Positions 26,658-33,790 of a stretch of 64,000 nucleotides of DNA are shown here, one piece after another. The position numbers and the translations under genes were made by a program. The stretch is from the NCBI GenBank assembly GCA_023129115.1, contig JAGMCR010000011.1:43909-107908 (forward strand). The letters run 5' to 3'. Under the pieces are notes generated by a model, which did not search any database, was not told the origin of the DNA, and saw only the letters and a list, made by a program, of their open reading frames with translations. The DNA is from Candidatus Iainarchaeum sp. (lineage in GTDB: Archaea > B1Sed10-29 > WALL01). Within the stretch, counting starts at the first letter, position 1. Each line of letters starts with the position of its first letter.

Positions 26658-26747
26658 CCGGCCTAGGGGGGGCGTCGATTACCGCCGGCCTAGGGGGGAT
26701 GCCAATCGCCACCGGCCTAGGGGGGATGCCAATTGGCATCCCCCTAG
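26658..26747. repeat. 27-bp tandem repeat (three units) ending in a long palindrome
   Basis: CCGGCCTAGGGGG recurs at 26658, 26685 and 26712, an exact 27-bp period. The third unit runs into a 31-base near-perfect palindrome (26717-26747) centred on GCCAATTGGC, with one extra G on the left arm. It fills the gap between the PAC2 gene and the flavin-reductase promoter, so it may terminate the former or shield the latter. Confidence 0.75.
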
Positions 26748-26782
26748 TCCAATGCGTATCCCCTAATTAGTCAGTAGAAAAC

Positions 26783-27547
26783 TCACCCGTACATCGGCGT
26801 CTTTTCCTCGGCTTCCTTGTACCTGAGCTTGCCGAGCTTGATTTGGCTGAGCATTTTCTTCATCTTGCCCTCGATTTCCTTGGCCTCGGTCAGGAGGTCA
26901 GCGGTCTTTATGTCGTAGCCGAGGAACTTCTCGAGCTTTTCCAATAGCTCTGCCGCTGCGCCGGGGTCGGGGTAGCCGTGCTCCGTCTCTATCAATAGGC
27001 TCATTGCCGGGAACTTGATGGCGTTGCACTTGGCCATGAGGATGCCGGACACGCCGGTGGTGACGCCCTCGGTGATTACCTTTACCTTCTGCTTCTCGAG
27101 GTCCTTGAGCATTGTGGGCGTGGACGCGATGCCGTAAATCTCGGACTCGACAGGGGGCTCGTTGCTCTTCTGCCGCGACGTCATTCCAGCGAGCGAAATT
27201 ATCCTTTTTATCTTGTTGTCCTTGGCCCACTTGATGATTTGGTCCGCGATGTCGTACACTGTGCTGGCCGGCACCACGAATTCCGAGAACAATAGCACTG
27301 TCTTGTGCTGGTGGTCCACGTAAATCCTGGCTGGGAACAGGGGCTCGCCCTTGTGGATGGACGCCATGGGCGGGAAATGCCTTGACATCAGGTAGCCCAT
27401 CTGCTTGGTCTTCTGCCTCTCTGCAAGGTAGCCCACAGCAATCGTGCCAATCAGTCCGATGCCTGGGAACCCCTCCACGAGGGTGTATCCCTCGACGTTT
27501 TCAGGGTTGGTTGTTACTATCTCCACGAGGAGCTCTTTTTCTGCCAT
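26783..27547 (-). CDS. PAC2 family protein (proteasome assembly chaperone-like)
   Basis: The 254-residue protein matches the archaeal PAC2/DUF75 family: 'LVEGFPGIGLIGTIAVGYL' near the start, 'IISLAGMTSRQ' and 'YGIASTPTMLKDLEKQKVKV' in the middle, then 'GVSGILMAKCNA' and 'LIETEHGYPDPGAAAELLEKL'. Archaeal homologues (PbaA/PbaB) bind the 20S proteasome or its assembly intermediates. The C-terminus ends PMYG, with a tyrosine near the end, but it is not a clean HbYX tail. Its TATA box (27570-27579) overlaps the end of the Lrp gene upstream and is placed for a leaderless start. Confidence 0.88.
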   Translation of the reverse strand: MAEKELLVEIVTTNPENVEGYTLVEGFPGIGLIGTIAVGYLAERQKTKQMGYLMSRHFPPMASIHKGEPLFPARIYVDHQHKTVLLFSEFVVPASTVYDIADQIIKWAKDNKIKRIISLAGMTSRQKSNEPPVESEIYGIASTPTMLKDLEKQKVKVITEGVTTGVSGILMAKCNAIKFPAMSLLIETEHGYPDPGAAAELLEKLEKFLGYDIKTADLLTEAKEIEGKMKKMLSQIKLGKLRYKEAEEKTPMYG

Positions 27548-27578
27548 AAAACCACTTATTCGCCCCGTGTTTAAAAAG

Positions 27579-27995
27579 CTAGCGGAATGTTTTCGCGCTC
27601 AGGCTGGCGAGCCGCACGTCGATTACAGCGCCAATTTGCTGGGCCTTTAGGAGGTAGTCCTGCCTGTCCTGGGCGCGGAACTGCACGAGGACATTGCTCT
27701 CCCCGGCGAGGGCGTGCACCGCTTCCACACCCCCCACCATTTTAAGTAGCTTCGGCGCCGCCTCGGTGGGGTCGCTTGCCTTCCCTACCGCGAAGCACGC
27801 GAACCCTGCGAGGTGTTCGTCCAGGGCAGCGCCGAAGCCAGAAAAAGCCCCACCGCGCTCCAGCCTCTTCAGCCTGGATTGCGCAGTGGAGACGGGTATC
27901 CCAAGAGCATGAGCAATTTGGGTTATCCGCGGGCTCCAGTAGTCAGGGTTGCGAAGAATCTCGAGCATCCTACGGTCATCCGCGGTTATCTCCAT
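27579..27995 (-). CDS. Lrp/AsnC family transcription regulator
   Basis: The 138-residue protein has an N-terminal winged helix-turn-helix ('RRMLEILRNPDYWSPRITQIAHALGIPVSTAQSRLKRLERGG') and a C-terminal RAM-like ligand-sensing domain ('ACFAVGKASDPTEAAPKLL', 'VEAVHALAGESNVLVQFRAQD'). Lrp proteins sense small molecules such as amino acids and act as octamers; the ligand is not predictable. TATA-like AATATAATAG at 28015-28024 lies 25 bp from the ATG (leaderless). The PAC2 gene follows after 31 bases with its own TATA box. Confidence 0.88.
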   Translation of the reverse strand: MEITADDRRMLEILRNPDYWSPRITQIAHALGIPVSTAQSRLKRLERGGAFSGFGAALDEHLAGFACFAVGKASDPTEAAPKLLKMVGGVEAVHALAGESNVLVQFRAQDRQDYLLKAQQIGAVIDVRLASLSAKTFR

Positions 27996-28117
27996 AACTC
28001 ATACGTTAAAACAACTATTATATTTATTATTTACGAATAGTAACTGCAATAAAACAAAATAAGCGTATTTCATACGAAGAATCCAGCCAATGCGGGGTTT
28101 GGGTGTTGGGGGATGTG

Positions 28118-28462
28118 TCAGCTAGTTTTGTAGCCAAACTTTCTGTCGTATTTTTTGTGGCCCATGACGTCGAGGACAATTCCAATTAGTTCGACTTGGT
28201 CCCCTACGATGGTGTAGAGCATTCGCCAGTAGTTGTCGAGGTCTAGTTTCCAGAGGTTGTTTATCCCGTATTTTTTGATGTATTCTTTTGGCCAGAGGTT
28301 CCCCGGGATTTTTTTGCCTGCCGTGACTTTGGTGGCGACTTTTGCGATTCCCTTGTCCACTATTTTGAGTAGGTAGGTGGCTTCGCCGTTTCCTTTTTCT
28401 GCTCGTTGTTGTAGTCTCACGAATTCTTCATTGAATTCTGGGCTGAGTTTCACGGAGTACAT
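28118..28462 (-). CDS. RelE/ParE-like toxin
   Basis: From the ATG at 28462 this is a 114-residue protein with 'YSVKLSPEFNEEFVRLQQRA', a central basic region ('KKIPGNLWPKEYIKKYGINNLWKL') and a C-terminal 'YWRMLYTIVGDQVELIGIVLDVMGHKKYDRKFGY', the usual strand and tail pattern of RelE-like mRNA interferases. The start overlaps the stop of the antitoxin gene by one base (TAATG). An in-frame start at 28525 would overlap the antitoxin by 64 bases and is less likely. Confidence 0.78.
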   Translation of the reverse strand: MYSVKLSPEFNEEFVRLQQRAEKGNGEATYLLKIVDKGIAKVATKVTAGKKIPGNLWPKEYIKKYGINNLWKLDLDNYWRMLYTIVGDQVELIGIVLDVMGHKKYDRKFGYKTS

Positions 28463-28725
28463 TAGCGCACCCGCACACTTTCTTTGAGTAGTTTTTTGAG
28501 TTTGGGGTTGTCGGCGAAGACCCACACGATTTTTCCGTCTTTGTCGACCAAAATTTTTCCGGAGCTCTCGAGGTAGTCGAGGACCAGGTTGAGTGTCCGC
28601 CCCATTACTTGCCTTGGGAGGTGTCTCCCCAACTGCGTCCTGGATCGGTACTCCCCGGCTTTTTTTATGGCGTCTTCTATCATGAGCACGGTGTCAAGCC
28701 GCGGGTAATGTACTTGGGTTTGCAT
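28462..28725 (-). CDS. Antitoxin partner of the RelE-like toxin
   Basis: The 87-residue protein looks like a small winged-helix DNA-binding protein: 'MIEDAIKKAGEYRSRTQLGRHLPRQV', 'LNLVLDYLESSGKILVDKDGKIVWVF' (recognition helix plus wing) and a basic tail that could fill the toxin active site. The upstream region holds a 12-bp inverted repeat, as expected for self-repression. I prefer the ATG at 28725 (about 29 bp from the TATA) over the GTG at 28740. Confidence 0.72.
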   Translation of the reverse strand: MQTQVHYPRLDTVLMIEDAIKKAGEYRSRTQLGRHLPRQVMGRTLNLVLDYLESSGKILVDKDGKIVWVFADNPKLKKLLKESVRVR

Positions 28726-28750
28726 TGTTTTTGTGACCACTCCAACAACC

Positions 28751-28777
28751 TATAAACTTATACCCTATAAGTTTATA
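28751..28777 (-). promoter_or_regulatory. Operator/promoter of the RelE-type TA pair
   Basis: TATAAACTTATA (28751-28762) and TATAAGTTTATA (28766-28777) form a perfect 12-bp inverted repeat with a three-base spacer. The minus-strand TATA box (GTTTATAGG, near 28750-28758) lies within it, so a bound TA complex would block transcription. Confidence 0.6.
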
Positions 28778-28810
28778 CATAGTTGTTTATATGGCTTTCG
28801 GTGCGCAGCT

Positions 28811-28956
28811 CCCAACCGCTAAAGCAGTGGCATAAGATGTTTTATGGGGTTCTAGTGGTTGGGGGTGAACCCACCCGATGGCGTTCAACCCCCAACTCTT
28901 AAAGTGGTGAGAATCAGCACAGGAATAGTGTTTTGGTTGTTGGGAGTTACAACCCC
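28811..28956. repeat. Two imperfect tandem units in a gene-free stretch
   Basis: Unit 1 (28811-28873) and unit 2 (28891-28955) both run CCCAAC, then CTAAAG/TTAAAG, then GTGG, ending in GTTGGG plus GAAC or TTAC, about 80 bp apart. In each, CCCAAC can pair with the later GTTGGG, so each unit can fold. An ORF over this region on the minus strand looks like chance. No gene is visible between 28778 and 29071. Confidence 0.5.
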
Positions 28957-28983
28957 AAGGCCTAGGCCCGCTTTTTCCTCGTC

Positions 28984-29034
28984 TTTGTAGTCTTAAAACC
29001 AACTACTTTTTCTTTGTTTTTTTAAGACTACAAA
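28984..29034. repeat. 15-bp perfect inverted repeat
   Basis: TTTGTAGTCTTAAAA (28984-28998) is the exact reverse complement of 29020-29034, with 21 bases between. A smaller one follows: GTTGGGC (29036-29042) with GCCCAAC (29056-29062). The second lies about 10 bp beyond the stop of the leftward platform gene (29072) and may end that operon. Confidence 0.6.
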
Positions 29035-29071
29035 CGTTGGGCTCCACCGGGCAGTGCCCAACCAATTCAGT

Positions 29072-29929
29072 TCACACGAACATCACTGCCCTGGCAAGCA
29101 TGAACAAAGCCATTGACAGCGGCACGAGCACCGCGATGTAGACAATCGCCTTCTCTGTGCTGTTCTCCTGGTATGCCACGAACAGCGACGCGAGAACCGC
29201 GTACTCCACTATATAGAACTGGCTCCCCAACAATGCGCTCGCCAGCATCTCCCCGGGGTTGGCGGGCCCTAGCCCCATGTCGGCGAGGCCCACAAAGTCG
29301 AGCGAGCCCACCATGGACACCAATGCGCCGAGTATGAGTGGCACAATCACGCCCCCGGCGAGCAGGAGCGTGTACTTCTCTATGGCAGTGGTCGCGGCCT
29401 GCTCCCGCACGACTTCTGCCACGCCGCTGATTTCTTCTGCGGTCTCCCTGAGCGCGTCGCCCATGTTCGCGCCTGTCCTGTAGCCCTGCAGCACCAGGCC
29501 AACCGCCCGCTTCAGCAGCCGCGAGTCGTTGGAGTCAATCATTGCCTCGAGGGCCTCGTCCACGGGCACGCCGTTGGCCACCTGCATGTGCGCCTTCCCG
29601 AACTCCCGGGCCAGCGGGCTGTCGCCTTCCGACAATTCCTCGACAAGCGCCTCAATCGGCATGAGCGTGTTGGACGCAGCGCGGTAGAGCGCCTGCGGCA
29701 GCTCTTCCTCGATGAGGCCCTGCCGCCTCGCCCAGAAATAGGTCGGCACTGCGTAGGCGGCGGCAAGCGGCAAAAGCGCGAGGCCGCAGAACAAGCCGCC
29801 GCCGGCAAGGAACACTGCCACGAAAATCCCGCCGCTCGCCCACGCCGCGTGGCGCACCAGCTCGCCCGCGTCGCCCCACCCCAGGCCGCGGGCCGCCTTC
29901 TGCAGCTGTGCCATGGTCTTTTCCATCAT
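29072..29929 (-). CDS. Type II secretion F-domain protein (TadC-like), system 3
   Basis: The 285-residue platform protein has two membrane helices near residues 30-75, one F domain ('LPQALYRAASNTLMPIEALVEELSEGDSPLAREFG', 'GYRTGANMGDALRETAEEISGVAEV') and two to three C-terminal helices. It works with the ATPase and the first F protein just upstream. Its ATG overlaps the previous stop by four bases. It is the last gene of the three-gene operon; no prepilin is encoded beside it. Confidence 0.87.
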   Translation of the reverse strand: MMEKTMAQLQKAARGLGWGDAGELVRHAAWASGGIFVAVFLAGGGLFCGLALLPLAAAYAVPTYFWARRQGLIEEELPQALYRAASNTLMPIEALVEELSEGDSPLAREFGKAHMQVANGVPVDEALEAMIDSNDSRLLKRAVGLVLQGYRTGANMGDALRETAEEISGVAEVVREQAATTAIEKYTLLLAGGVIVPLILGALVSMVGSLDFVGLADMGLGPANPGEMLASALLGSQFYIVEYAVLASLFVAYQENSTEKAIVYIAVLVPLSMALFMLARAVMFV

Positions 29930-30666
29930 GCGAAAAACGGCCTCTTCAGCTTTATGAACGCGAGTATCGCCAGGTCAATCGTTGGGAACGCGAGCACCGG
30001 TATCCAGAACGCGTCGCTGGGCGTGAGGCTAACGCTCATGAACGCCGAGCCAACGATTACGTACGCCTGGAACAGCGCCGGCAGGATGGCGGACACTGCT
30101 ATAAAGACGAGCGAGTACACCGCAAGCTTTCCAGAGTACTCGCGGAGCGCGGCCTTCTGCATCGCGGCGATTTCCTCGCTGAGCTTCTTCAGCGCTGATG
30201 CGCCGCCGCGCTTCGAGTAAATGCTGTTCAACTGCATCACTGCCTTCTGGAGCTGGCCCGAGTCCACCCTCGCCACCATGGAGTTAAGCGCCTGCGGCAC
30301 GGCCGCGCCGAACTCCACTTCCTTAAGTGCTATCCCCACGTGCCTCGCGAGCCCGGAGCCCTCGCAGCTCTGCTGCAGGGCCTCTTCGAACGGCAGGCCC
30401 ACTGCAATCAGCGTCGCCATGGAGCGGAGCGCGAGCGGCAGCTCGGCCTCGACCCTGCCGGCCAGCGACTTTTTCCTGTACCACGGGACCTTGTACACGG
30501 CGGCGAAGGAGAGCCCTGCAGCCACTGGCGCGGCCATGGGCCAGAACGCGACTGCCGCCACGAACGCCGCTGCCCCCGCCATCACGCAGTACTTAAGCCA
30601 CTCTTCTTTCGTGTTCCGCATCTCTGCCAGTTGCAGGTCGCGCTCAAGCCCCGTGAACAGCTTCAT
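29926..30666 (-). CDS. Type II secretion F-domain protein (TadB-like), system 3
   Basis: The 246-residue platform protein has helices at about residues 27-60, an F domain ('LPLALRSMATLIAVGLPFEEALQQSCEG', 'KEVEFGAAVPQALNSM', 'LNSIYSKRGGASALKKLSEEIAAM') and C-terminal helices. It overlaps the ATPase upstream by 23 bp and the second F protein downstream by four, so all three are translated together. Confidence 0.87.
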   Translation of the reverse strand: MKLFTGLERDLQLAEMRNTKEEWLKYCVMAGAAAFVAAVAFWPMAAPVAAGLSFAAVYKVPWYRKKSLAGRVEAELPLALRSMATLIAVGLPFEEALQQSCEGSGLARHVGIALKEVEFGAAVPQALNSMVARVDSGQLQKAVMQLNSIYSKRGGASALKKLSEEIAAMQKAALREYSGKLAVYSLVFIAVSAILPALFQAYVIVGSAFMSVSLTPSDAFWIPVLAFPTIDLAILAFIKLKRPFFA

Positions 30667-32308
30667 TCACTTCCTCCACCGCTTCTGCAAAGTCTGTTGG
30701 CGAGTTCGCGAGCATGCCCTCGCGCCTCTGCCACTCCTGCCCGAGCCCGCTGGCGTCCAGCGAGAACGCCTTCATGATTTTTTCTGACACTCCGCCACTC
30801 CCAACCTTTACAAGCGCGTCTTTCGCCGCGTCGTAGTCGAACAGCTTGTGCGGACGGGCTTGCCCGTTGTGGTGCACCTCGCTTATCTCCATCACCCTCC
30901 GCAGCTCCCGCGTCTCTTTTTTCTCTGGGTCGTACTTGTCCCACCTCTTCTGCACCACCAGCAGGTCAATCGTCGGCAGGTCGTGGTCGCTTATGCCCAA
31001 GGCCTTGAGCCGGTTGATTGCTTCCCTGCCGCTCAGGGCGTGGAACGTCGCGACGCTTCCCTTGCCCTGGCCCGCGAGCATGGTGTTCATCAATGCCTTG
31101 GCCTCTTCCCCAGTGCGCACTTCGCCGACGATTATCCTGTCCGGCCGCATCCGCAGCGTGTCGCTCACGAGGTCGCCCATCCCAATCCCCAATTCCTCGT
31201 TGACGGTGAGCCGCACGCTGTGCTCGTGGGGAATGCTTATTTCGGGCGTCTCCTCCACGATAATCACCCGCTCGCCCAGGGGGATGAACGCGCTCAGGCA
31301 GTTCAGCGTCGTGGTCTTCCCGGACCCGGTCGACCCGGCAACAAGAATGTTCAGGTCGCACTGCATGGCCATCCACAGGAACGACATTGCCTCTGCGGTT
31401 ATCGTCCTGTTGTCAATCAAGTGCCTCGGGCTCAATGGCTTCTCAGTAAATTTCCTTATTGTCAGGCACGGCTGCTTCGTCACCGGCGGAATCGCGGCGT
31501 GCAGCCTCGACCCGTTGGGCAGGCACGCGTTTATCCTCGGCTTCTGCAGGGTAATCCTCCTCCCCAGTGAGCGCGCGATTCTGTTTATCACGCCCACGAT
31601 TTTCTTTTCGTCGAGGAACATCACGTCGGCCTCGAGCCAGCCCACGCCCCGCCTGTACACGCGTATCGGCTCGCCCACGCCGTTGACCGTAATCTCTTCC
31701 AGCGACTCGTCCGCCAGCATGGGCTCGAGCACAGAGAACCCGTGGACCTCGTAGTGGATGAGCCGCAGCAATTCTTCGCGCTGCGAGTCCTCAAGCACCA
31801 GCCCTTTTCCCTCGCAGTACTCCTCGAACACTTCCTCGACGTCTGCCTCGCCTTCCTTGGCGAGCTCGCGGAATGCCTTGACCACTGCCTCGATGGCCCT
31901 GGCCTCCTGGCAGCCAGGCGAATAAATCCCTGCCTCGTAGTTGCCGCCTGCTTTTTCCCAGCCGAGTATGCGCCGCGTTTCCTCGACTTCTTCTTCGCTG
32001 GCCTCGAGCCGGAGCCCCTTCACGCAGACCTTTATGCACTTCGGGTCCCCGCCGCACAAGTCGCACTTCCTGGCGTAGCCGTCCACGTAAATCGCGTTGT
32101 ACGGGCACGACAGCGCGCACAGCCCGCACCCGTCGCACTTCTCCGGGTCGACAGCCCACACCCCGGTCGCCACTTCGTAAAACGCCCCCTTCGGGCAGGC
32201 CTTGACGCACTCTGGCTCAAGGCAGTGCCTGCACTCGAAGTTTGCCTTGTGCGGGCACGCCTCGACGCACGCGTTGCAGTGGCTACACTCATCTATAACT
32301 AACCTCAT
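30644..32308 (-). CDS. Four-cluster ferredoxin fused to a type IV pilus/secretion ATPase, system 3
   Basis: From the ATG at 32308 the protein has 554 residues. Residues 8-95 hold sixteen cysteines in four CxxC-type sets (8, 11, 14, 18; 26, 29, 34, 38; 58, 61, 64, 68; 82, 85, 91, 95), the layout of HycB/DmsB-type electron-transfer subunits with four [4Fe-4S] clusters. A helical linker leads to a TadA/VirB11-like ATPase: Walker A GSTGSGKT (325-332), Walker B RIIVGEV (391-397), His box ATFHALS (420-426). The two F proteins follow with overlaps, so it is a genuine secretion motor. ATG 32329, seven codons upstream and 24 bp from the TATA, is an alternative start; I chose 32308 because ferredoxins begin near this point and GGGGAG precedes it. 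Confidence 0.92.
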   Translation of the reverse strand: MRLVIDECSHCNACVEACPHKANFECRHCLEPECVKACPKGAFYEVATGVWAVDPEKCDGCGLCALSCPYNAIYVDGYARKCDLCGGDPKCIKVCVKGLRLEASEEEVEETRRILGWEKAGGNYEAGIYSPGCQEARAIEAVVKAFRELAKEGEADVEEVFEEYCEGKGLVLEDSQREELLRLIHYEVHGFSVLEPMLADESLEEITVNGVGEPIRVYRRGVGWLEADVMFLDEKKIVGVINRIARSLGRRITLQKPRINACLPNGSRLHAAIPPVTKQPCLTIRKFTEKPLSPRHLIDNRTITAEAMSFLWMAMQCDLNILVAGSTGSGKTTTLNCLSAFIPLGERVIIVEETPEISIPHEHSVRLTVNEELGIGMGDLVSDTLRMRPDRIIVGEVRTGEEAKALMNTMLAGQGKGSVATFHALSGREAINRLKALGISDHDLPTIDLLVVQKRWDKYDPEKKETRELRRVMEISEVHHNGQARPHKLFDYDAAKDALVKVGSGGVSEKIMKAFSLDASGLGQEWQRREGMLANSPTDFAEAVEEVNEAVHGA

Positions 32309-32347
32309 TCTCCCATCTCCCCATAGCATCATTCTTAAGGCGAAAGT

Positions 32348-32358
32348 CATATATATAA
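32348..32358. promoter_or_regulatory. Shared bidirectional TATA element
   Basis: CATATATATAA is nearly palindromic. Rightwards it lies 26 bp from the ATG of the RHH gene (32379). Leftwards it lies about 24 bp from ATG 32329 of the ferredoxin-ATPase and 45 bp from ATG 32308. No other TATA box serves either gene. Confidence 0.5.
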
Positions 32359-32378
32359 CTTACATATACAAAACATAT

Positions 32379-32696
32379 ATGGCTTCAAGGGCTGTCCTCG
32401 TGAATTTTCCTGAAAAAGTCTTGTCCGGGCTTGACTCTCTTGTCGAGGAAGGGGTTTTCGACAACCGGAGCGAGGCGATTAGGGAGGCCACGAGAAAAAT
32501 AATCATGGAATACCGTGGCATTGCCGGCCCGGCGGAAAAGCCTTCTGTCGAGCTAGTGCGGGAAGTCAGGGCCAAGATGTGGCGCGATGCCTTGAGGCAG
32601 GCAAAGGGCGACGAGCAGAAGGCAATGGATTTAATCGCAAGAAAGGCAAAGAAGGCCGCGGACAAGTTTTGGCCTAATATTCGCCGGGCTCGATGA
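32379..32696 (+). CDS. RHH (CopG/Arc-type) DNA-binding antitoxin
   Basis: The 105-residue protein begins 'MASRAVLVNFPEKVLSGLDSL' and continues 'FDNRSEAIREATRKIIMEY', a clear ribbon-helix-helix domain, then a basic helical tail. It is transcribed from the shared TATA element as a leaderless mRNA and ends tail-to-tail with a PIN gene, overlapping it by 23 bp. That is the same layout as at 19.07-19.7 kb. Confidence 0.8.
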   Translation: MASRAVLVNFPEKVLSGLDSLVEEGVFDNRSEAIREATRKIIMEYRGIAGPAEKPSVELVREVRAKMWRDALRQAKGDEQKAMDLIARKAKKAADKFWPNIRRAR

Positions 32697-33099
32697 CTGC
32701 CACACCGATTAGGTCGCCGACTTCCTTGTGTATTTTTTCTCCGCTGACGAAGAAGCCCACGCTGCTTTTTTTGGCGAGCAGGAAATGCGCCGCGTCATTG
32801 ACACCGATTCTTTCCCCGATTTCGCCAGCTATTTTTCTGTTCAACTCAACTGCTTTCTTCAAGATGGCACCGGTTGTTTCAATGCGCTCGACCAGAAGGC
32901 CCGTGTCCGCAATGAATGATTTCATGAGCGGAACCAGGTATGGGTAAACATTTTCCATTTCCTGGATGACTAAGTCTGATAGCAACACAGTGTCGCCGTT
33001 GCCCACCGCTTTTTCGAACATCCTTTCAGCGAAGTAGGTCGGCATTCCCTCTTCCTTGAATAAGCTAATCCATACATTGGTGTCTAGGTAAAGCCTCAT
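32674..33099 (-). CDS. PIN-domain (VapC-like) toxin
   Basis: The 141-residue protein has Asp6 in 'MRLYLDTNVWISLF', Glu in 'VIQEMENV', Asp in 'GVNDAAHFLLAKKS' and the late 'FFVSGEKIHKEV' segment, the PIN RNase pattern. It starts 21 bases after the zinc-finger/AbrB-type gene on the same strand, and it is tail-to-tail with the RHH gene, so it has two possible antitoxins. Which one neutralises it cannot be told from sequence. Confidence 0.82.
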   Translation of the reverse strand: MRLYLDTNVWISLFKEEGMPTYFAERMFEKAVGNGDTVLLSDLVIQEMENVYPYLVPLMKSFIADTGLLVERIETTGAILKKAVELNRKIAGEIGERIGVNDAAHFLLAKKSSVGFFVSGEKIHKEVGDLIGVAVIEPGEY

Positions 33100-33120
33100 T
33101 CTTCCTCTCCCCTCTCGCTT

Positions 33121-33432
33121 TCATGGCGTTATTTCAATTGACTTCCCCTTGATTTTCAGCGTCACTTTTTCTCCCTGCTTCAGCCCGAGTGCCTGTTCCA
33201 TCACTTTGGGTATCCGCACTATTAGGTTGCTCTTTATCCGCCCGAGCTTTGCGTGGAACTTCTGGTGCTTTAGCTTGTTGGCTACGAGTATCCTTTCCGC
33301 CTGCAGTGGATCCAGATACTCCTCGCCGCAATTATCGCACTTCCAGCCATCAAGGACGTATCTTTTGAACTTTAGCTTTGTCGGCTTCGCGACTTTCCCA
33401 CAGAGGCATCCAAGCCCTTCCTTCTTTTTCAT
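33121..33432 (-). CDS. Zinc-finger plus AbrB-type antitoxin
   Basis: The 103-residue protein has an N-terminal four-cysteine finger (CLCG near the start and 'CDNCGEEYLDPL' around residue 33, YgiT/MqsA-like), a short helix, and a C-terminal AbrB/SpoVT-like DNA-binding fold ('SNLIVRIPKVMEQALGLKQGEKVTLKIKG'). The start overlaps the stop of the preceding toxin gene by four bases (ATGA). Confidence 0.8.
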   Translation of the reverse strand: MKKKEGLGCLCGKVAKPTKLKFKRYVLDGWKCDNCGEEYLDPLQAERILVANKLKHQKFHAKLGRIKSNLIVRIPKVMEQALGLKQGEKVTLKIKGKSIEITP

Positions 33433-33740
33433 TTAAACTTCCCCGCGTGTATTATCAGCCAGGCTTCTTTTTTCAGGAAACTGTTGTAGCACCTCGCCAC
33501 CACAATTTTTATCGTCTTGTTCCCTTTCTTCACGCACTTTTCCAGCACGTTTTTCTTTCTCTTGCTCCTTGCGCAGTCATACCCTTCTTCCAGCACCTCA
33601 ATCGCGTCGTGCACGGTGAAGTGCAGTCGGTCCAGCTCGCGTGCGGCTGCCCGGGTTGGGACAACACGCAGCCCCCTCCACTTGGGGGCAACAACCTCTA
33701 ACATATGTTCTTGACATATGTTATTAATATATGTTTCCAT
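33429..33740 (-). CDS. DUF4258-like toxin partner
   Basis: The 103-residue protein has 'LHFTVHDAIEVLEEGYDCARS', a Lys-rich loop and 'KIVVARCYNSFLKKEAWLIIHAGKF', the pattern of small RelE-superfamily (DUF4258-type) toxins usually found next to a YgiT-type antitoxin, as here. The ATG at 33740 has a TATA box near 33774-33784 and GGGGAGAGAG just before it. The in-frame ATG at 33704 would instead be leaderless from an internal ATATATTAAT. Both are possible. Confidence 0.68.
   Translation of the reverse strand: METYINNICQEHMLEVVAPKWRGLRVVPTRAAARELDRLHFTVHDAIEVLEEGYDCARSKRKKNVLEKCVKKGNKTIKIVVARCYNSFLKKEAWLIIHAGKFK
33700..33735 (-). promoter_or_regulatory. Triple direct repeat at the start of the toxin gene
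   Basis: Minus-strand AACATAT occurs three times at about 12-bp spacing (near 33736, 33724 and 33711). If translation starts at 33704, this is upstream DNA and a likely operator; if it starts at 33740, it is coding. Confidence 0.4.
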
Positions 33741-33790
33741 AACTCTCTCCCCAGACAGTTATTCTCGCTTGAGCTATTTATTCCTTGCAG

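Noticed and set aside
26658..26747. CRISPR array
   Set aside because: The units are directly joined in a 27-bp phase with no unique spacers, only three copies, and no cas genes.
28787..29002. 71-codon minus-strand frame
   Set aside because: It coincides with the two tandem foldable units, has no ribosome site or promoter and no protein-like pattern.
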